NCBI RefSeq assembly: GCF_000220395.1
Contig: NW_004086341.1
Coordinates: 1 to 64,000, forward strand
Origin: Ichthyophthirius multifiliis
Taxonomy: Eukaryota > Ciliophora > Oligohymenophorea > Hymenostomatida
Direction of reading: 5' to 3'
Length of the DNA stretch: 64,000 bases
This document shows, in pieces, positions 11,960-24,308 of this stretch (within the stretch, counting starts at the first letter, position 1; each line of letters opens with the position of its first letter). The notes under the pieces were generated by a model, which saw only the letters and a program-made list of their open reading frames with translations, made no database searches and was not told where the DNA came from. The translations under genes were made by a program, and so were the position numbers.

Positions 11960-12542
11960 TCAAATTAATAGAATTTTTTTTAATAAAAACAAAGTCATTT
12001 AATCTATTTAAAAAATGAAAAAAATATAAATTAAAAAAAAATACCTTCTAATAGTCTTTTAAAAGGAATAAGTTATATAGCTCTTTTTATAAGCAAATAG
12101 TCTTTTTTAAGTTTTCTTAAACAAAAAAAAATAATCAAAAAGAAAGCAATAACATATACAAAGCACCCAAAAATTAAAATGTACTACAAAATTAACAAAA
12201 AAGTATCTTTTATTCTTATATTTTCACTTTCAAACAATTCTATCATACTCTTGAGAATATGCAAAATCATTTAATATTAAACTATCACTTATTAATATTC
12301 TTAAGATTAAATTAATTTTTAATATGCTAATATATTATTATCTGTTATAATTTAAATAGAAACAGTATTTAAAATAGTTTTAATACAATTAGTTAAACCT
12401 CTAAAAAAAAAAATTTAATTAAAATTAAAAATATAAAATACAAAAAAAATTATAAATGACAATAGTATATAAATAAATATATTTTTAAATAAAATAAATA
12501 AATTAAAATTATTTTAAAATAAATATAATAAATTAATATATT

Positions 12543-12573
<31 letters not shown>

Positions 12574-15209
12574 CATATTTTTATAATTTTTTTTTTTTTT
12601 ATGTGTATTTTAAGTTTAATTGTAATTTAATTTTTTTTTAATTAATATATTATTATTTATATAAATTATAAGCTTTTTTTTTATATTACCTTTTAAATAA
12701 TCCCTATAGATTCTCAATACAAATATCTCGATGTTATTACCTAAAATATTTTTAATCACATGTATTTCCAGTATTTATTTCATAAATAATCTATTTAAAA
12801 CTTTCTCCTGAACCTTCTAAAGAAATATCAATATAATCAAAAGTAAAAAACTATGATGTAATGAGTAAAAGATCATCTCTTAAATTTTTTAATTCTTTCT
12901 TTTAAAATTAATAAAAGAACTATTTAAAAAATTTAAACCTTATTATTTATTTTCCTATATAATAGATACACCATTATTTATTAAAGTAAAATATTAATTT
13001 AACAGAATTACATTATGAGTGCTAAACAAAGTAGATAACTATAAAGATGACTCTAAATATTTCCTATATCTTTCTTAAGGAGGTCCAAAAGTATTAGGAA
13101 ACTATTGCATAAAACCAAAAACTGATAAAAAAAAACCTGTAGAAAGTAAACATAAAAACATTAGAATGTAGAAAAACGTGTTAAAATTAATTTAAAGATT
13201 ACCAATTCTTTCAGCTAAATAATTATTTTTTCTTTGTTTTTTGCTCTTCTTTTACTATCCCTAATTAGATTAATTGATTTATTCTTCTCTATTATTATAA
13301 TTACTAAAATCAATATGTAAATAATCATCATTAATAGAATTCAACTATTGAATGATAAACTATAAACCTATCTAAAGAAAATTGTATATATATAAAAATA
13401 TATTAAATATAATATATAAATATATATATATAATATATATATTATATATATTTATATATATTAATATATAAATATTTATTTATAATTAATTAATTATTTT
13501 ATATTGAATTAATTATAAAATAATTTATTTACCACTATATTTTCTGCTTCATCATCTGTCATTCTTGCAATTACTACAAGTATTCTTTCTGTATTAAATT
13601 TCATTGTTTTATATGATGGATATATAAATCCAAAAGATAATGTTATTAATAATATAGCTAAATTACACTTATAATATTCGTATCTATAATTGATTATTTT
13701 AGAGTATCTAAATCTTTTGAAATTTCCATTTCAGTTGTATGTATTAAAGTATACATTTATTTGATATTATTAGTTAATAAAAATCTCTATGTATTTTAAT
13801 TATCTATTATATTATGTGTTTACGTTAGAGTCAATTAATAAAGACTTTCTCCAGCTTTTTTTAGAAATTCAGTAAACGGTAAATTTATATATTATTATTT
13901 ATTATCACTTTTAATTTAAGCTTCGAGTTGATAATCGAAAAAATTATTCTAATAATTATATATTACAGATTTATTTAAAAAACTAAATATTGCATAAACA
14001 AAATCCTAATACCCATCTTTTGCATGATCTATCATGAAATTTTTAAATATAGGTGTTTAATCATACTATTATAGCACTTACATATTATATAGAACCAAAA
14101 AATCCGAAGTAATTAAAGCCTAAGAAATCGGAACTAATAATTTAGCGCATCTTCCCATTTCATTCATAGATGCAGTATAGTCCGTAAAAGATTAAGATAT
14201 AGTAATAGTGAGAATAATAACGACTCCAATAAATACAATAAACTAAAAAAAAAAAACTGAATATAGAATATTTAAAAAAAGTGGAGTCTATAAATTTTCT
14301 GAACTAAAAACAATTTATTTTATTATAGATGTTTCACTACTATTAATACTATTTGATTAAGATTACTGATATATATGCTAATTGTTTTATTAATTTAATA
14401 CTTTTACATTATCATTTTAATTCTATATATTGTTTTCATTAGAATCTAATTCAATCCTTTTTTATTATTCTTTTTCTTATATTTCATCACTAGATTTATC
14501 ATCTTAGTTATCATGATTAAATTACTCTTGTTATTCAGATATTTTATAATATTGGCTTTTAAACATTGATTATTTTTCTTCATTTTTAAGCTCGTTTTCT
14601 TCTTATAATGGTGTTTAATTTTAGAGGGTTTTTTCATTATTTTTTATTCCTTATTTCTCGTTTATTTTTTACATATTTTAAAATTATTCTTTTGTAAAAA
14701 GTTTATTATCATCATCTGTTTATGTAGTTAGTAAATAATTAGTTTGCAAATTCACATTTGTATGTATGTTTTCATTAGGAACATTTTTTATTTCTCCATT
14801 TTCATCTCTAATTGTAGAAGGTTGTGGTAATATATAATTTTAAAAGTCTTAACTTTATTAAAAATCTTAAGATTATAGATAGTTTTATTATGAATTTAAT
14901 GCTTCTTCTTCCTTTTTTTTTTAACTTTTGTTTGTATTTCTACTACTCATACTCAAAGACATATTAACTTCATCCCAAGGGAGTAGTTTTTCAACTTCTA
15001 CAATAAACAGCCTCACAGTTTATTTTATACCTTCAAATTCTTCAATTTTAATATTTATTACAGATTCAAAGCTTTAACAATTAGCCCTTCTACCTTTAAT
15101 AAAAGTATTTAAATTTATTTTCCAAGTATTTCTATCAACATTCCATTTTTTATAAAAGCTCTTATGATGATTCAAAAATTAAGTAACGAAATTGTTAATA
15201 TCTATAGAT

Positions 15210-15264
<55 letters not shown>

Positions 15265-18255
15265 TAATAAATACCTTAAGGAAAATCAGTTCTAAATTTT
15301 AAAAAAGCATAATCTTCTTTAGGATTATAATTTTCGATAAAATCCAAAAATTATGGTATAAAAATTCCTTTTTTTTTTTAATTAAATTAAAATTTAAATA
15401 TAAACCTATATGGCATTATTTCAAATAAGATATATCAATACCTGTTGCCCCCATAATTTCTACAAATCCTTAAGACAAATCTTCTATATATCCTGAATCA
15501 TTAAGTATAATAAAATGGCTTTAAGTTTAGACTTTAATAATCATGGCTGAAAATACAAAATCTTCTTATATTAGGAAATAATAGTTAATAAAAAGCTTAC
15601 AAAGGAAAATAAATCCATTGCTATTTTTTGCAAACATAGTCCTATAGCTTCTCACAGTTTTTGCAATTCCAGTTTATATAAGTCTTTATAAAAACGAGTC
15701 ATGTAAAACAGCTATACAATCAGGTATTAAATCAACTACTTTGTTCTTTTTTATATATATATAATTAATAATAGAATATAAAAAAAAACTTTTAATTGAA
15801 ATTCGCCTCTTTGATAACCAAATATTTAAGGAATTCTTTCACTATATTTAAGAATTATACCAGAGTCTTTTTCGCTTTTAAAGCTTGCAATCACACTTCC
15901 TACATTTCCTGATAATACAGTTAAAGAAGTAATAGTATTAGAATCAACAGTTTTATCTTTATTATATAAATCTTATAAGTCATTTTCTATTTTTCGGGTA
16001 GTTATTGGATCGAAAACAATAAAAGATTTTATTAAAGCATACATTTTCATAAAATAAATATTTTCGTTATGTTCTTGTATCATTTATTACATACCGTTTT
16101 CTACATTAGTAATCTTTTTTTATCATTATTTTTTATAATAAAATAGAATAAATTATTAATTAACTTTTTCTAATAAATTAATAATATCAGATTTCATAAT
16201 ATTAATAGAAGTATAACCTTTAATCATTTTTTCTATTAACTCAATTTTTTATTTAATTAAATTTCCAAGAAATTTCTTAAGGACGTCTTTACTTGATTCA
16301 GATAGAACCATTTTTTCAAATTTTATATTATTAAAAGCCTAAATATATTATTAAAATTTTAAATAAATATTTTATATTATATAATAAAACGTTGCTCCTA
16401 TCTTTTTAATTATAAGAATAACTATATGCTTTATCTCTTTCCTTTAATCTATTTTCTATTAAATTAGTAAGACTTCTTTCAACAGTAGAAAAAAATGTAT
16501 TTTTATTTTTTATTAAAGTTGTCATAACTTTATTTTAGTATAAAGCTTTAATTTAATTTTTCTTAAATTTAATTAGAAAAAACCAATATCTGAGGCAAAC
16601 TTCCTTTAATTAATTATATATTTATATATTTATATATTTATATATTTATATATTTATATATTTATATATTTATATATTTATATATTTATATATTTTTTTA
16701 TATTAATTTTTACTTAAACCATTGTTTCTTCATTTTTTTTAATTAAATGAGCTATTAGTGTTTCAAATTAATAATCAATAAAAGACATAAACCATTTTTC
16801 AAATAATTTTTCATTTTAACAAATTCTTGAAAAATCTACACCTTTTATTTTAATATCTTTACCTAAATCAATAACCATTCCTCCTGAAATAGTTTATTTC
16901 TCTTCTCCTGCTTAACTATTTAATTTTTCATTTTTACAAGGACATTCATTTATATTACAACAATTTTTATGTAACTACAATGATCCAAAAAGTAATAATT
17001 TAGAATTAGATTATGTATAATTAAGTTCATATAATTCACTTAATTTTTCAAGATAAAGACATGTTGAATAAGGATAATCTATATTATAGATATAATTTTG
17101 CTTATATTTTATATATTTTAACCTCCTAATTAATTAGGGTTTATAGTCATTGCAAATATAAACTTGTTATTCCAAATAGTTTTAAAAAATCCATAAACAA
17201 TTACAATTAAAATTAAAAAAATAATAACATAATTTTAATCATTTAAAACATTACTACTTTCCCTTAAAAGAAAAAGAGATATAAAAACTTCATAAACTGA
17301 AATAAGCCATCCATATATATCACTTTTTTTAAAAAATAAAATAAAATAAATATAATATATAATTATAATATTTTTTTTTATAAAATATTAATATTAATTT
17401 AAACATAATTAATATATACCTTATATTTTTATCAACTAAAGGAAAATGCATAAAATATTCAATAATTAAAAAAAACCCAAAAGTATGTGCTAATATAAAA
17501 ACAATATTCACATTTTCTAAATAAGAGCTCAAAACTAATAAAATTTCTAATAAAGGCTCAAATGTTTTAAGACTAGAATATCTAGATTTTAATTAATTTA
17601 CTGCATTAAATTCAGGATTATGATATACAAGTACAATAACCAAAATAATAATAGTTGAACTAAGTAAAAGAAACCCCGAAAATAATACATAAATAGACCT
17701 ATAAAGTATTCCATCTCCATAAAAAACAATGTTTTTTTCACATCTACTACTAACAACAGGTCCTTCACTAGAAGAGCAAAAATACGCTCCAAAAATAAAA
17801 TCAAATTTAATCAAACAATAAATCCATTTTTAATGTTCGAAAAAAATCTAAAGGCTCCCAATCTAGGAATCTTTTTTTTTTATAGTATCACAATCATCTT
17901 TAATATTGGCATTGCTCAATATCAAAATAATATAAATAATATAAATTTCATAAATTAAAATTGCAGTCAAAATCAAAATAGGAATATATTAATTATTTAT
18001 ACTTTTTAATAAAGGAGTTAATCTAGAATACTCAAAAAAATTAAATAAATATTAAAAATATTAATCTTTTATTTGTTTCCCAGTTAATGAACACATAAAT
18101 CCACTTATTTATATAAAATATAAACATACTAATGCTACATAATATCCGCGAGTACGATTTCGCTCATTGTCTTTTAAAAACATTAATAAAAATAAATTGC
18201 TTAATGCATTATAAAATCGATCTATTAAAGGCTTTTTGACTTCAAAGATGTTCAT
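11960..18255 (-). CDS. very large multi-pass membrane protein with PAS domain (ciliate family)
   Basis: Starts at ATG 18255 (MNIFEVKKPLIDRFYNALSN) and runs, with many introns, to about 11960-11995. The N-terminal part (about 18.2-17.1 kb) has several hydrophobic spans, for example IPILILTAILIYEIYIIYII and LLLSSTIIILVIVLVY. A Cys/His cluster LHKNCCNINECPC (about 16.95 kb), shared by ciliate members, follows. A PAS domain lies around 15.7-16.0 kb: SGIILKYSERIPQIFGYQRG, then LIPDCIAVLHDSFLQRL. More membrane spans occupy 13.3-12.1 kb (FYILMFLCLLSTGFFLSVFG; YILIFGCFVYVIAFFLIIFF), and it ends near KRAIQLIPFKRLLE. Introns are short (for example 44 bp at about 17.1 kb). I estimate 1,800-1,900 residues. 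The last exon is ambiguous: reading through gives TGA at 11995, splicing a 41-bp intron gives TGA at 11960. Large expansions of such proteins are known from ciliates; a sensory role is inferred. No kinase or cyclase domain was seen. Confidence 0.8.
15207..15262. repeat. TA microsatellite inside an intron of the PAS gene
   Basis: A (TA)n tract that interrupts the minus-strand PAS gene and carries no coding sequence; it lies within an intron. Confidence 0.7.
16621..16693. repeat. octanucleotide tandem repeat TTTATATA
   Basis: About nine near-perfect copies of an 8-base unit (TTTATATA on the plus strand), within an intron of the PAS-domain gene. It is a distinct period from the plain TA tracts elsewhere in the window. 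Confidence 0.85.
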
Positions 18256-18326
18256 TTTATCTTATTTTTTATTTTATTATTTCTATAGATTATTTAGGAT
18301 GTAATTTACAAGTTTAAATAATTTAA

Positions 18327-18369
<43 letters not shown>

Positions 18370-18803
18370 ATAAAAAATAGTATTTTTTTAAAAAAATTAT
18401 GTTTAATTTTTAATTTTTTGTTGAGTTAATTTTTTAAATTTTATTATTATTATTTTTTATTTATATATTTTTTTAAAAAAAGTTAGTATTTTTTTTTATT
18501 TATTTTTTATATTTAAAAAATTATATATAATATCATTATTCAATACAAAAATTAATTTATTTCAAAATAATATAGAAAAAAATATAAATATTTTGTTTAA
18601 AGGAAAAAATCTATTATCAATAATAAATATTTTTTTAATAAAAAAATTAAATTAAATTAAGTATTTATTATCAAAATAATATATATTATTTTATATTTAT
18701 TTTATTTTTCTTATTATAAATTTTATATAAATATTGTTTATTTTCTTATGCAATAAATAAATCCTTTTTTAATATAAAATAAATAAAATAAAATATAAAA
18801 AAA
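18256..18803. other. intergenic, divergent promoters
   Basis: About 550 bp of A/T spacer between the PAS gene start (18255, -) and the REEP gene start (18804, +). It contains a (TA)n tract at about 18330-18366. No other feature is seen. Confidence 0.5.
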
Positions 18804-19305
18804 ATGTTGTGCTGTCTTTGCACTTTATTATGTATTGCATCTTTATATATTTAATATATCTACCCAACATATTAGGTAGTATTAGCTTTCTAAAACAAAT
18901 AAGAAGACTTACAAAAATGGTTAAGTGTTTGGACTTATATTGGAATGTTATTATTTGTAGAAAGTTATTTATGTTTCATCCCATTGTAATAAAAAAATAA
19001 ATATGCTATTTTATATTTTTTATAATTTAAATTAAAAGGATACCTGGATATTGGTTAGTAAGAACATTAGTTATATTATGGTTTTATCATGATGAATATA
19101 ATGTATATATAAACGAATTATATTTTTATGTTTTTATAAAATAATAATAATAAAAAGGGATCTTAATATTTATATGAAAAGTTCATTTCTAAAAACGTTC
19201 CTTAAATTCAAAAATTACTTGATCATGTGTAAAATATAATAAATTTATAGATTGTATTATATATTATTTTTTAATTAGGAAATTTATGAAAATCTAACTT
19301 AATGA
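18804..19305 (+). CDS. REEP/DP1/Yop1 (TB2-DP1-HVA22) ER-shaping protein
   Basis: Four small exons, 18804-18985, 19039-19102, 19158-19226 and 19279-19305, give 113 residues. The N-terminal hydrophobic MLCCLCTLLCIASLY leads into YPTYQVVLAFQNKQEDLQKW, then LSVWTYIGMLLFVESYLCF, IPGYWLVRTLVILWFY and GSQYLYEKFISKNVP. This is the order of the TB2/DP1/HVA22 family (YP...A, W-x-x-YW-x-x-x-x, E, P-x-Y/W, LYEKF). These proteins form hairpins in the ER membrane and stabilise tubules. It is shorter than human REEP5 (189) and yeast Yop1 (180), lacking their longer N-terminal hydrophobic part and C-terminal tail. Three introns in 342 coding bases is dense for this window. Frame and splice sites agree throughout. 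Confidence 0.88.
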
Positions 19306-19722
19306 TAATTGATGACAAAATAATTAAGAAAAAATAAATAAAGATATAATTTGAGAAATAAATATATTAATTATATAGATTTTTTTTTATTTATTAATTA
19401 AAATTTATAAGATATTAAATAATATATATAATAAAATAAATATATATAATTTATAACTTTTTCTTTTTTTTTTTATTTATAAAAAAAAAAATTATATTAA
19501 AAATTAAAATAATAGCTAAAAATATATATATATATATATATCTTATATTAAATTAATTTATATATTTTTAATAAAAAAATAAAATAAAATAAAATATATA
19601 AAATATTTTAAACTTATATATTTATTTTTAATCTCTTTTTTTTATAAAAAAAAAAAAAAAATAAAAAAAAAAAAAAAATAAAAAAAAATTCCATAAAGTA
19701 ATCATATTTTTTTTTTTTCTCT
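19306..19722. other. intergenic spacer between convergent genes
   Basis: About 420 bp between the stop of the REEP gene (+) and the stop of granule-lattice protein B (-). Poly-A and poly-T runs (19643-19690, 19707-19718) and a short TA tract. Nothing else is seen. Confidence 0.5.
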
Positions 19723-20939
19723 TCATTATCTAGAATTAATAAATCTCTTTAAACTACTTTCTTATTCTTTAAGAATATCAAGTATTTAAATTATAATCTT
19801 TAATTCTTCGTTTCTAATAAAATAAATAAATATTATAAATAAACAAATAATAAATATAAAAAATACCTTGTTTTGCTTCTTTCTTCATATTATAATTATT
19901 AATCATGGCAAAGAGCCTATCTTAATTATTTTTATTCACTAGAATCTTTAATAATTCTATCTTAGAAATCTTTATCACTTTAAGCTTAATTAATAGCCTA
20001 ATTAAGTAACCCAATATCCCTTTCAACTTCAAGAAGATTTCTTTTCAAATCATCTGAATGATGTTAAGTTAATTCTTAACTATCTAAATTATTTTTTTTT
20101 TCTAAATTATAAACTCTTTTTTCCTATTCTAAAGATTCTCCTAATTTTTCCATTATTTAATCACAAATATCCAATATTTTTTATACTGCCAAAGGATCAG
20201 CCTATATAGGAGCAGAAGATGAAATCTAAGATAATACCTTAAAAATTCCATTTAAAGATTTCTTATTGAATTTATGATTTTCTGCTATATTATTAAAATG
20301 TCTTGAAACTTAAATTAAGTTCTTTTCTGGGATTTACATAAAAGATTGATCTTTTCTAAATTCTCCATGAATAACTTCCTTAGCCCTCATTATAGTATAT
20401 GAAGCTTTTTCATAATCATCCTAAATGTTTGACCAGTTTTATTCTATTACAATTAATTCTTTTTATAAACGTTCCTTATTTTTTAATAATTCTTTATATT
20501 ATTCATTATATTCGGAAAATTATAAACTTTTCTAGTCTCTAACTTAACTTTTTACGAATATTTCCTATAATAATTCTTCAGATTTTAACTATGCAGTTTA
20601 TATTTGGTCTTCTAAATTTTTCAATTCAATACTACAATTATGTTATATTTCATCATTATGAGCAGTATCATCTTCTTGTTCGCGTGTTGCTTAGTCTTTT
20701 AAATTATTTAACAAATTTAATGTTTAATCTACTACATTTGTATCCGATAATTAAAGTTATATTGTGTCGAATAACTTTTTCCCAAAAGCTGTTTTATCAA
20801 GCTTTATTTTATTTAAATATAAAAATTATGGTATATTTTTTTATTTTATTTTTACTTATTATAACTAAAATATAGTTCTTTATGATTATGTTGTATATGC
20901 TTATATAATTAAAATTTAAAATATTACGTATTTTATCAT
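19723..20939 (-). CDS. granule-lattice (Grl / trichocyst-matrix) secretory protein B
   Basis: Three exons, 20939-20856, 20801-19867 and 19813-19723 (introns 54 and 53 bp), give 369 residues. A signal peptide (MIKYVIFQILIIQAYTT) is followed, right after intron 1, by LDKTAFGKKLFDTIQLQLSD, matching SKSRFGKNVFTAIQLELSS in protein A. Long acidic coiled coils follow (NLEDQIQTAQLKSEELLQEI; NLLEVERDIGLLNQAINQAQ), and after intron 2 NEELKIIIQILDILKEQ matches SEEVSIVKQVIEIFES of protein A. Both introns keep the same place and phase as in protein A. The role is as for protein A: cargo that condenses in mucocyst-type secretory granules. A plus-strand open frame near 20591-20875 is only the antisense of this gene. 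Confidence 0.82.
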
Positions 20940-21812
20940 TTATTATTTTCCTTTTCTTATATTTTTTTTTTTCTTTTAATTATATTTTTTAATTTTAAAT
21001 ATATATATATATATATAAACAATTAATATTTAGATTATTTTTCTTATTTAATATTTTATTTTATTAACAAAAAAATACATATATAACAAGAAACGTAAAA
21101 ATTATTTCTTTATAAAATGTCAAAAACGGATTTTCTTAAAAACGAAAATATAAAAAATAATAAATATATAAAAAAAAAAAATTATATATATATATATATT
21201 TTAAAAAAATAATATTAGTTATTTATTAATATAATATACATTTTTTGTAATGATTATATGCTTGTATTTAAAATAAACTTTTAAATAAAAAATATTTTAT
21301 ATAATAATAAAATAAATATATATAAGATATAAAAATTTATTATTTAAATTTTTTTTATATATTAAATTTTAAATTTTAGTTATAATAAATAAAAATATTA
21401 TTAAATAATATATAAGAAAATAATTTAATAAATATTATAATAGTTGTTATAATATATTAATTTAAAATAATTATATATACATTACATAATTAAATTTAAT
21501 TTAAAACAATAATTAGCATATTAAATTAAAACTTGAAATCAATTTTTATTTTATTATAAAGTTTGTATATTTAAAAAAATAAATAAAAAATAATTACTTT
21601 AATAAAAAATAAAAAAAAATAAAAAAAATTATAAAATAAATAAAATGAAAGATAATTAAAAATTTAAGACATTTATTAATATTAATATAAATAATAATAT
21701 ACATTAATTTAAAGAAATAAAATAAAATATATATTTAATATATAATATATAAATTTTATATATTTTAATGTACAAGTAATCAAAAAAATTATTTAATATA
21801 TATTTATTAGTA
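20940..21812. other. intergenic A/T desert
   Basis: About 870 bp upstream of granule-lattice gene B and downstream of the SANT/Myb-like gene. It has TA-rich stretches (21000-21018, 21184-21200). No gene is seen. Confidence 0.5.
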
Positions 21813-22510
21813 TCATTACTTCTTTTTTAAATATTTAATACATGTTTATAAATATTTTTAATGATGAGATCTACATTAATTAGGATTTTTAGTTCTAATA
21901 AATTCACTCATTTTTACAAATATTTTTTATTCAGATCTATTTTTTTAGTTTTCATCAATAATAAGATATAAGTTATTAAAAAAGAACTAAAAATAATTAT
22001 ATTATTCTAGTTTATTCCAATGATATTTTATTTATAATTCTTCATTATTTTTATTAAGAAATTCTTAAAGAGAACTTAATTTTTCTTAAATATGTTTTAT
22101 TATTTTATTTAAAGAAAAATCATTTTTATTAATTAAAAGTTAGAAATTAAAAGATTTTCTTTGTTTTTTTACAAATGTATCTTTTGTTTATTATTTTATA
22201 TTTTTTTTTCTTTTTTTTATTATATTATTTAAGCATTTTATTATTTAAAGCATTATTCTAGTTTATTAATTTCTTGTTCATGATCTTATTAATATTATTA
22301 TAAATTCTTAAATTATTAATATATTTCATTATTAATTTCAATATCACTTTGTATTTCTTTTTCTGTTAATAATTTTTCCAAATCAATTTATAATGAGAAA
22401 AAATCTTAATTTTTATAATTTTAGTCTGTATTATGGTAAAAACTATAAGATTACTATTATTCTAATTCGGAGTTTGTACAGAAATAGTCAAGGTTTTAAT
22501 AAGAATACAT
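21813..22510 (-). CDS. SANT/Myb-like protein with SHxQKY-type motif (frame problem)
   Basis: The minus-strand start at 22510 gives MYSYQNLDYFCTNSELEQ, then Gln/Lys-rich helix for about 110 codons. The C-terminal half, in another frame, ends KMSEFIRTKNPNQCRSHHQK then YLQTCIKYLKKKQ and TGA at 21813. R-T-x-x-x-Q-x-R-S-H-x-Q-K-Y is the third-helix signature of SHAQKYF-class Myb/SANT domains, which bind DNA; ciliates commonly have QCRSHHQK. Upstream residues WNKLEQYNYFQFF could be part of the same fold but are poorly matched. The frame change falls in an A-rich segment at about 22170-22190, so either a small intron or a homopolymer length error lies there. The gene is supported; the exact model is not. 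A nuclear, DNA-binding role is inferred from the motif. Confidence 0.6.
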
Positions 22511-23294
22511 TTTTAGTTATTTTATTTATATATTTATTTATTGTTATTTTTCTATTAATTTATATATGTTATTTTATATTTATATTAACCATTAATATAT
22601 AATAGTATAACATACGTTATATAGCATCAGTTTGATATCTTTTATATATTTTTTAAATTTAAATATATTAATAAAATATATTATTATAAAAGCGGCAAAA
22701 TTAAATTTTTGCTAAAATTTAACTTTTATTATTATTTTTTTTTAAAAAATAAAATTATTTAAAAAAAATGCTTAAATCATAAAAATAAAAATATTAAAAA
22801 AATTTTACACACCAAAAAGTAAATAAAACTTGAAAAAATAAAAAAATATAAATAAAAATATTTATATGCTTTATATAAATTTTATAAATATTAAAAATGT
22901 ATTTTTAAATATTATTTAATTTTTTTAAATCTTTAAAATTTTAAAATAGTATTTTATATTATTATTAATTTTGAGATTTTATTAAATATAATAATATCTA
23001 AGAATATTCACAAAAAGAAAATAATTTTATTTTCATAAATATACATAAAAAATAATAACTTATTATTTTTTATATGATTTTAAATATAAATATAAGTTTA
23101 AAAATTAAAACTTAAAAAATAATAATATTTTTTTTAAACTAATTTTTATATTAATTTTATTATTTATATATTCAAATATTTTATTTATATATATATAAAA
23201 AATGCTAAATTATTTTATTATTTATATATTGTTTAAAAATTAAATAACTAAACTTTATTTAAATTATTTTAGTTATTTAATTATTTTAATATAG
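22511..23294. other. intergenic spacer between the Myb-like gene and tRNA-Ser
   Basis: About 780 bp of A/T-rich DNA with poly-A and poly-T runs. The plus-strand frame that overlaps 22393-22602 is antisense to the Myb-like gene start plus spacer. Nothing else is supported. Confidence 0.5.
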
Positions 23295-23374
23295 ACAATT
23301 TGTCCGAGTGGTTAAGGAGGAAGACTAGAAATCTTTTGGGTTTACCCGCGCAGGTTCGAATCCTGCAGTTGTCG
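23295..23374 (+). tRNA. tRNA-Ser (anticodon AGA)
   Basis: Cloverleaf by eye: acceptor stem GACAATT pairs with AGTTGTC (one T-G pair); D-arm region TCCGAGTGGTTAAGGAGG; anticodon stem-loop AAGA-CTAGAAA-TCTT with anticodon AGA; long variable arm with GGGTTTACCC typical of class II tRNAs; T-arm GCAGGTTCGAATCCTGC. Discriminator base G at 23374. A-box and B-box promoter elements are internal as usual. There is no intron and no encoded CCA. Its G+C content stands out sharply from the surrounding spacer. AGA reads UCU (and, if the A is edited to inosine, UCC/UCA). Confidence 0.97.
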
Positions 23375-23375
23375 A

Positions 23376-23387
23376 TTTTTTTTTTTT
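23376..23387 (+). terminator. RNA polymerase III T-run terminator of tRNA-Ser
   Basis: Twelve consecutive T beginning two bases after the tRNA discriminator base, the expected Pol III stop signal. Confidence 0.85.
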
Positions 23388-23522
23388 AAAAAAAATATTA
23401 TATAAAATTAGCATAAAAATAAATATGCATATAATATTATTTTTAGTTTAAAAATAAAATTAAATTAAATAAAAAAAATATATATATTAAAATAAATAAT
23501 TATATTTAGAAAAATAAAAAAA

Positions 23523-24062
23523 TCATTTAATTTCTTCTATTTTAGGAAATCTCATTTTTAAATTAGGTATTTTTGTTAATTTTTCTTCAAAAGATTTAAT
23601 TATTTATTTTTTATTTTTCGTATGAAAGAAAAATTTTTTATCATATTTAATAAAAATGTAATTCATTATAATATTAAATAGCTAATCATATTCATCTTAT
23701 TATTTATTTTAATAATAATTTTCTAAAGAAATTAAGTTTTTGTATATGTAAATGTCTTAATGGCTATTTTTTTAAACTATATATTTAAATTACTAACTAT
23801 TTTAATAAATATCTATATATATTTAATTTATTTTTTCTTATAGTTTATTTATATCATCAAGTACAAATTAATTGTAATTTTTTATATTAAACTTAACTAA
23901 TTCAATTAAAGTTAATTTTAAGTCAGGAATATATTTATAATTTGAATAAATATTCTTATTTAAAAAAAAAATGTATATATATAAAATAAAATTGATATTT
24001 ATAAAAAAATAAAAATAGAGTACTTTAATAATTTATCTATATATACCGAATTTTTGTTTCAT
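23523..24062 (-). CDS. uncharacterised 156-residue helical protein
   Basis: A short first exon (24062-24024, MKQKFGIYRQIIK) and a second exon (23954-23523), joined across a 69-bp GTACTC...AATAAG intron in phase 0, give 156 residues. The sequence is helical and Lys/Asn/Ile-rich, for example SNYKYIPDLKLTLIELVKFN, then VLDDINKLQEKINQIYIDIY, and ends RFPKIEEIK. There is no signal peptide, membrane span or recognised motif. The start lies next to the TA-rich spacer before the divergent gene at 24309. It is called a gene because exon lengths fit, the intron has good borders and the Pro/Asp/Glu content exceeds that of spacer. Function unknown. Confidence 0.6.
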
Positions 24063-24152
24063 ATTTAAATTTTTATATAAAAAAATATTATATATATAAA
24101 TATATATATATATATTTTAATATATATATATAATTATTAATATATATTCTAT

Positions 24153-24184
<32 letters not shown>

Positions 24185-24308
24185 TTTAATTAACTATATA
24201 TACACTATTTTAAATGAGAAAAAAAATAACATATAATCAAAATATCAAAATATATATAAATTTTTAAAAAACTTTAACATTTAAAAATATAAAAAAAAAT
24301 AAAATAAA

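Noticed and set aside
17593-17814. Two overlapping standard-code frames in the PAS gene
   Set aside because: One is a fragment of the true PAS-gene frame, the other its shifted shadow; both are covered by the larger gene.
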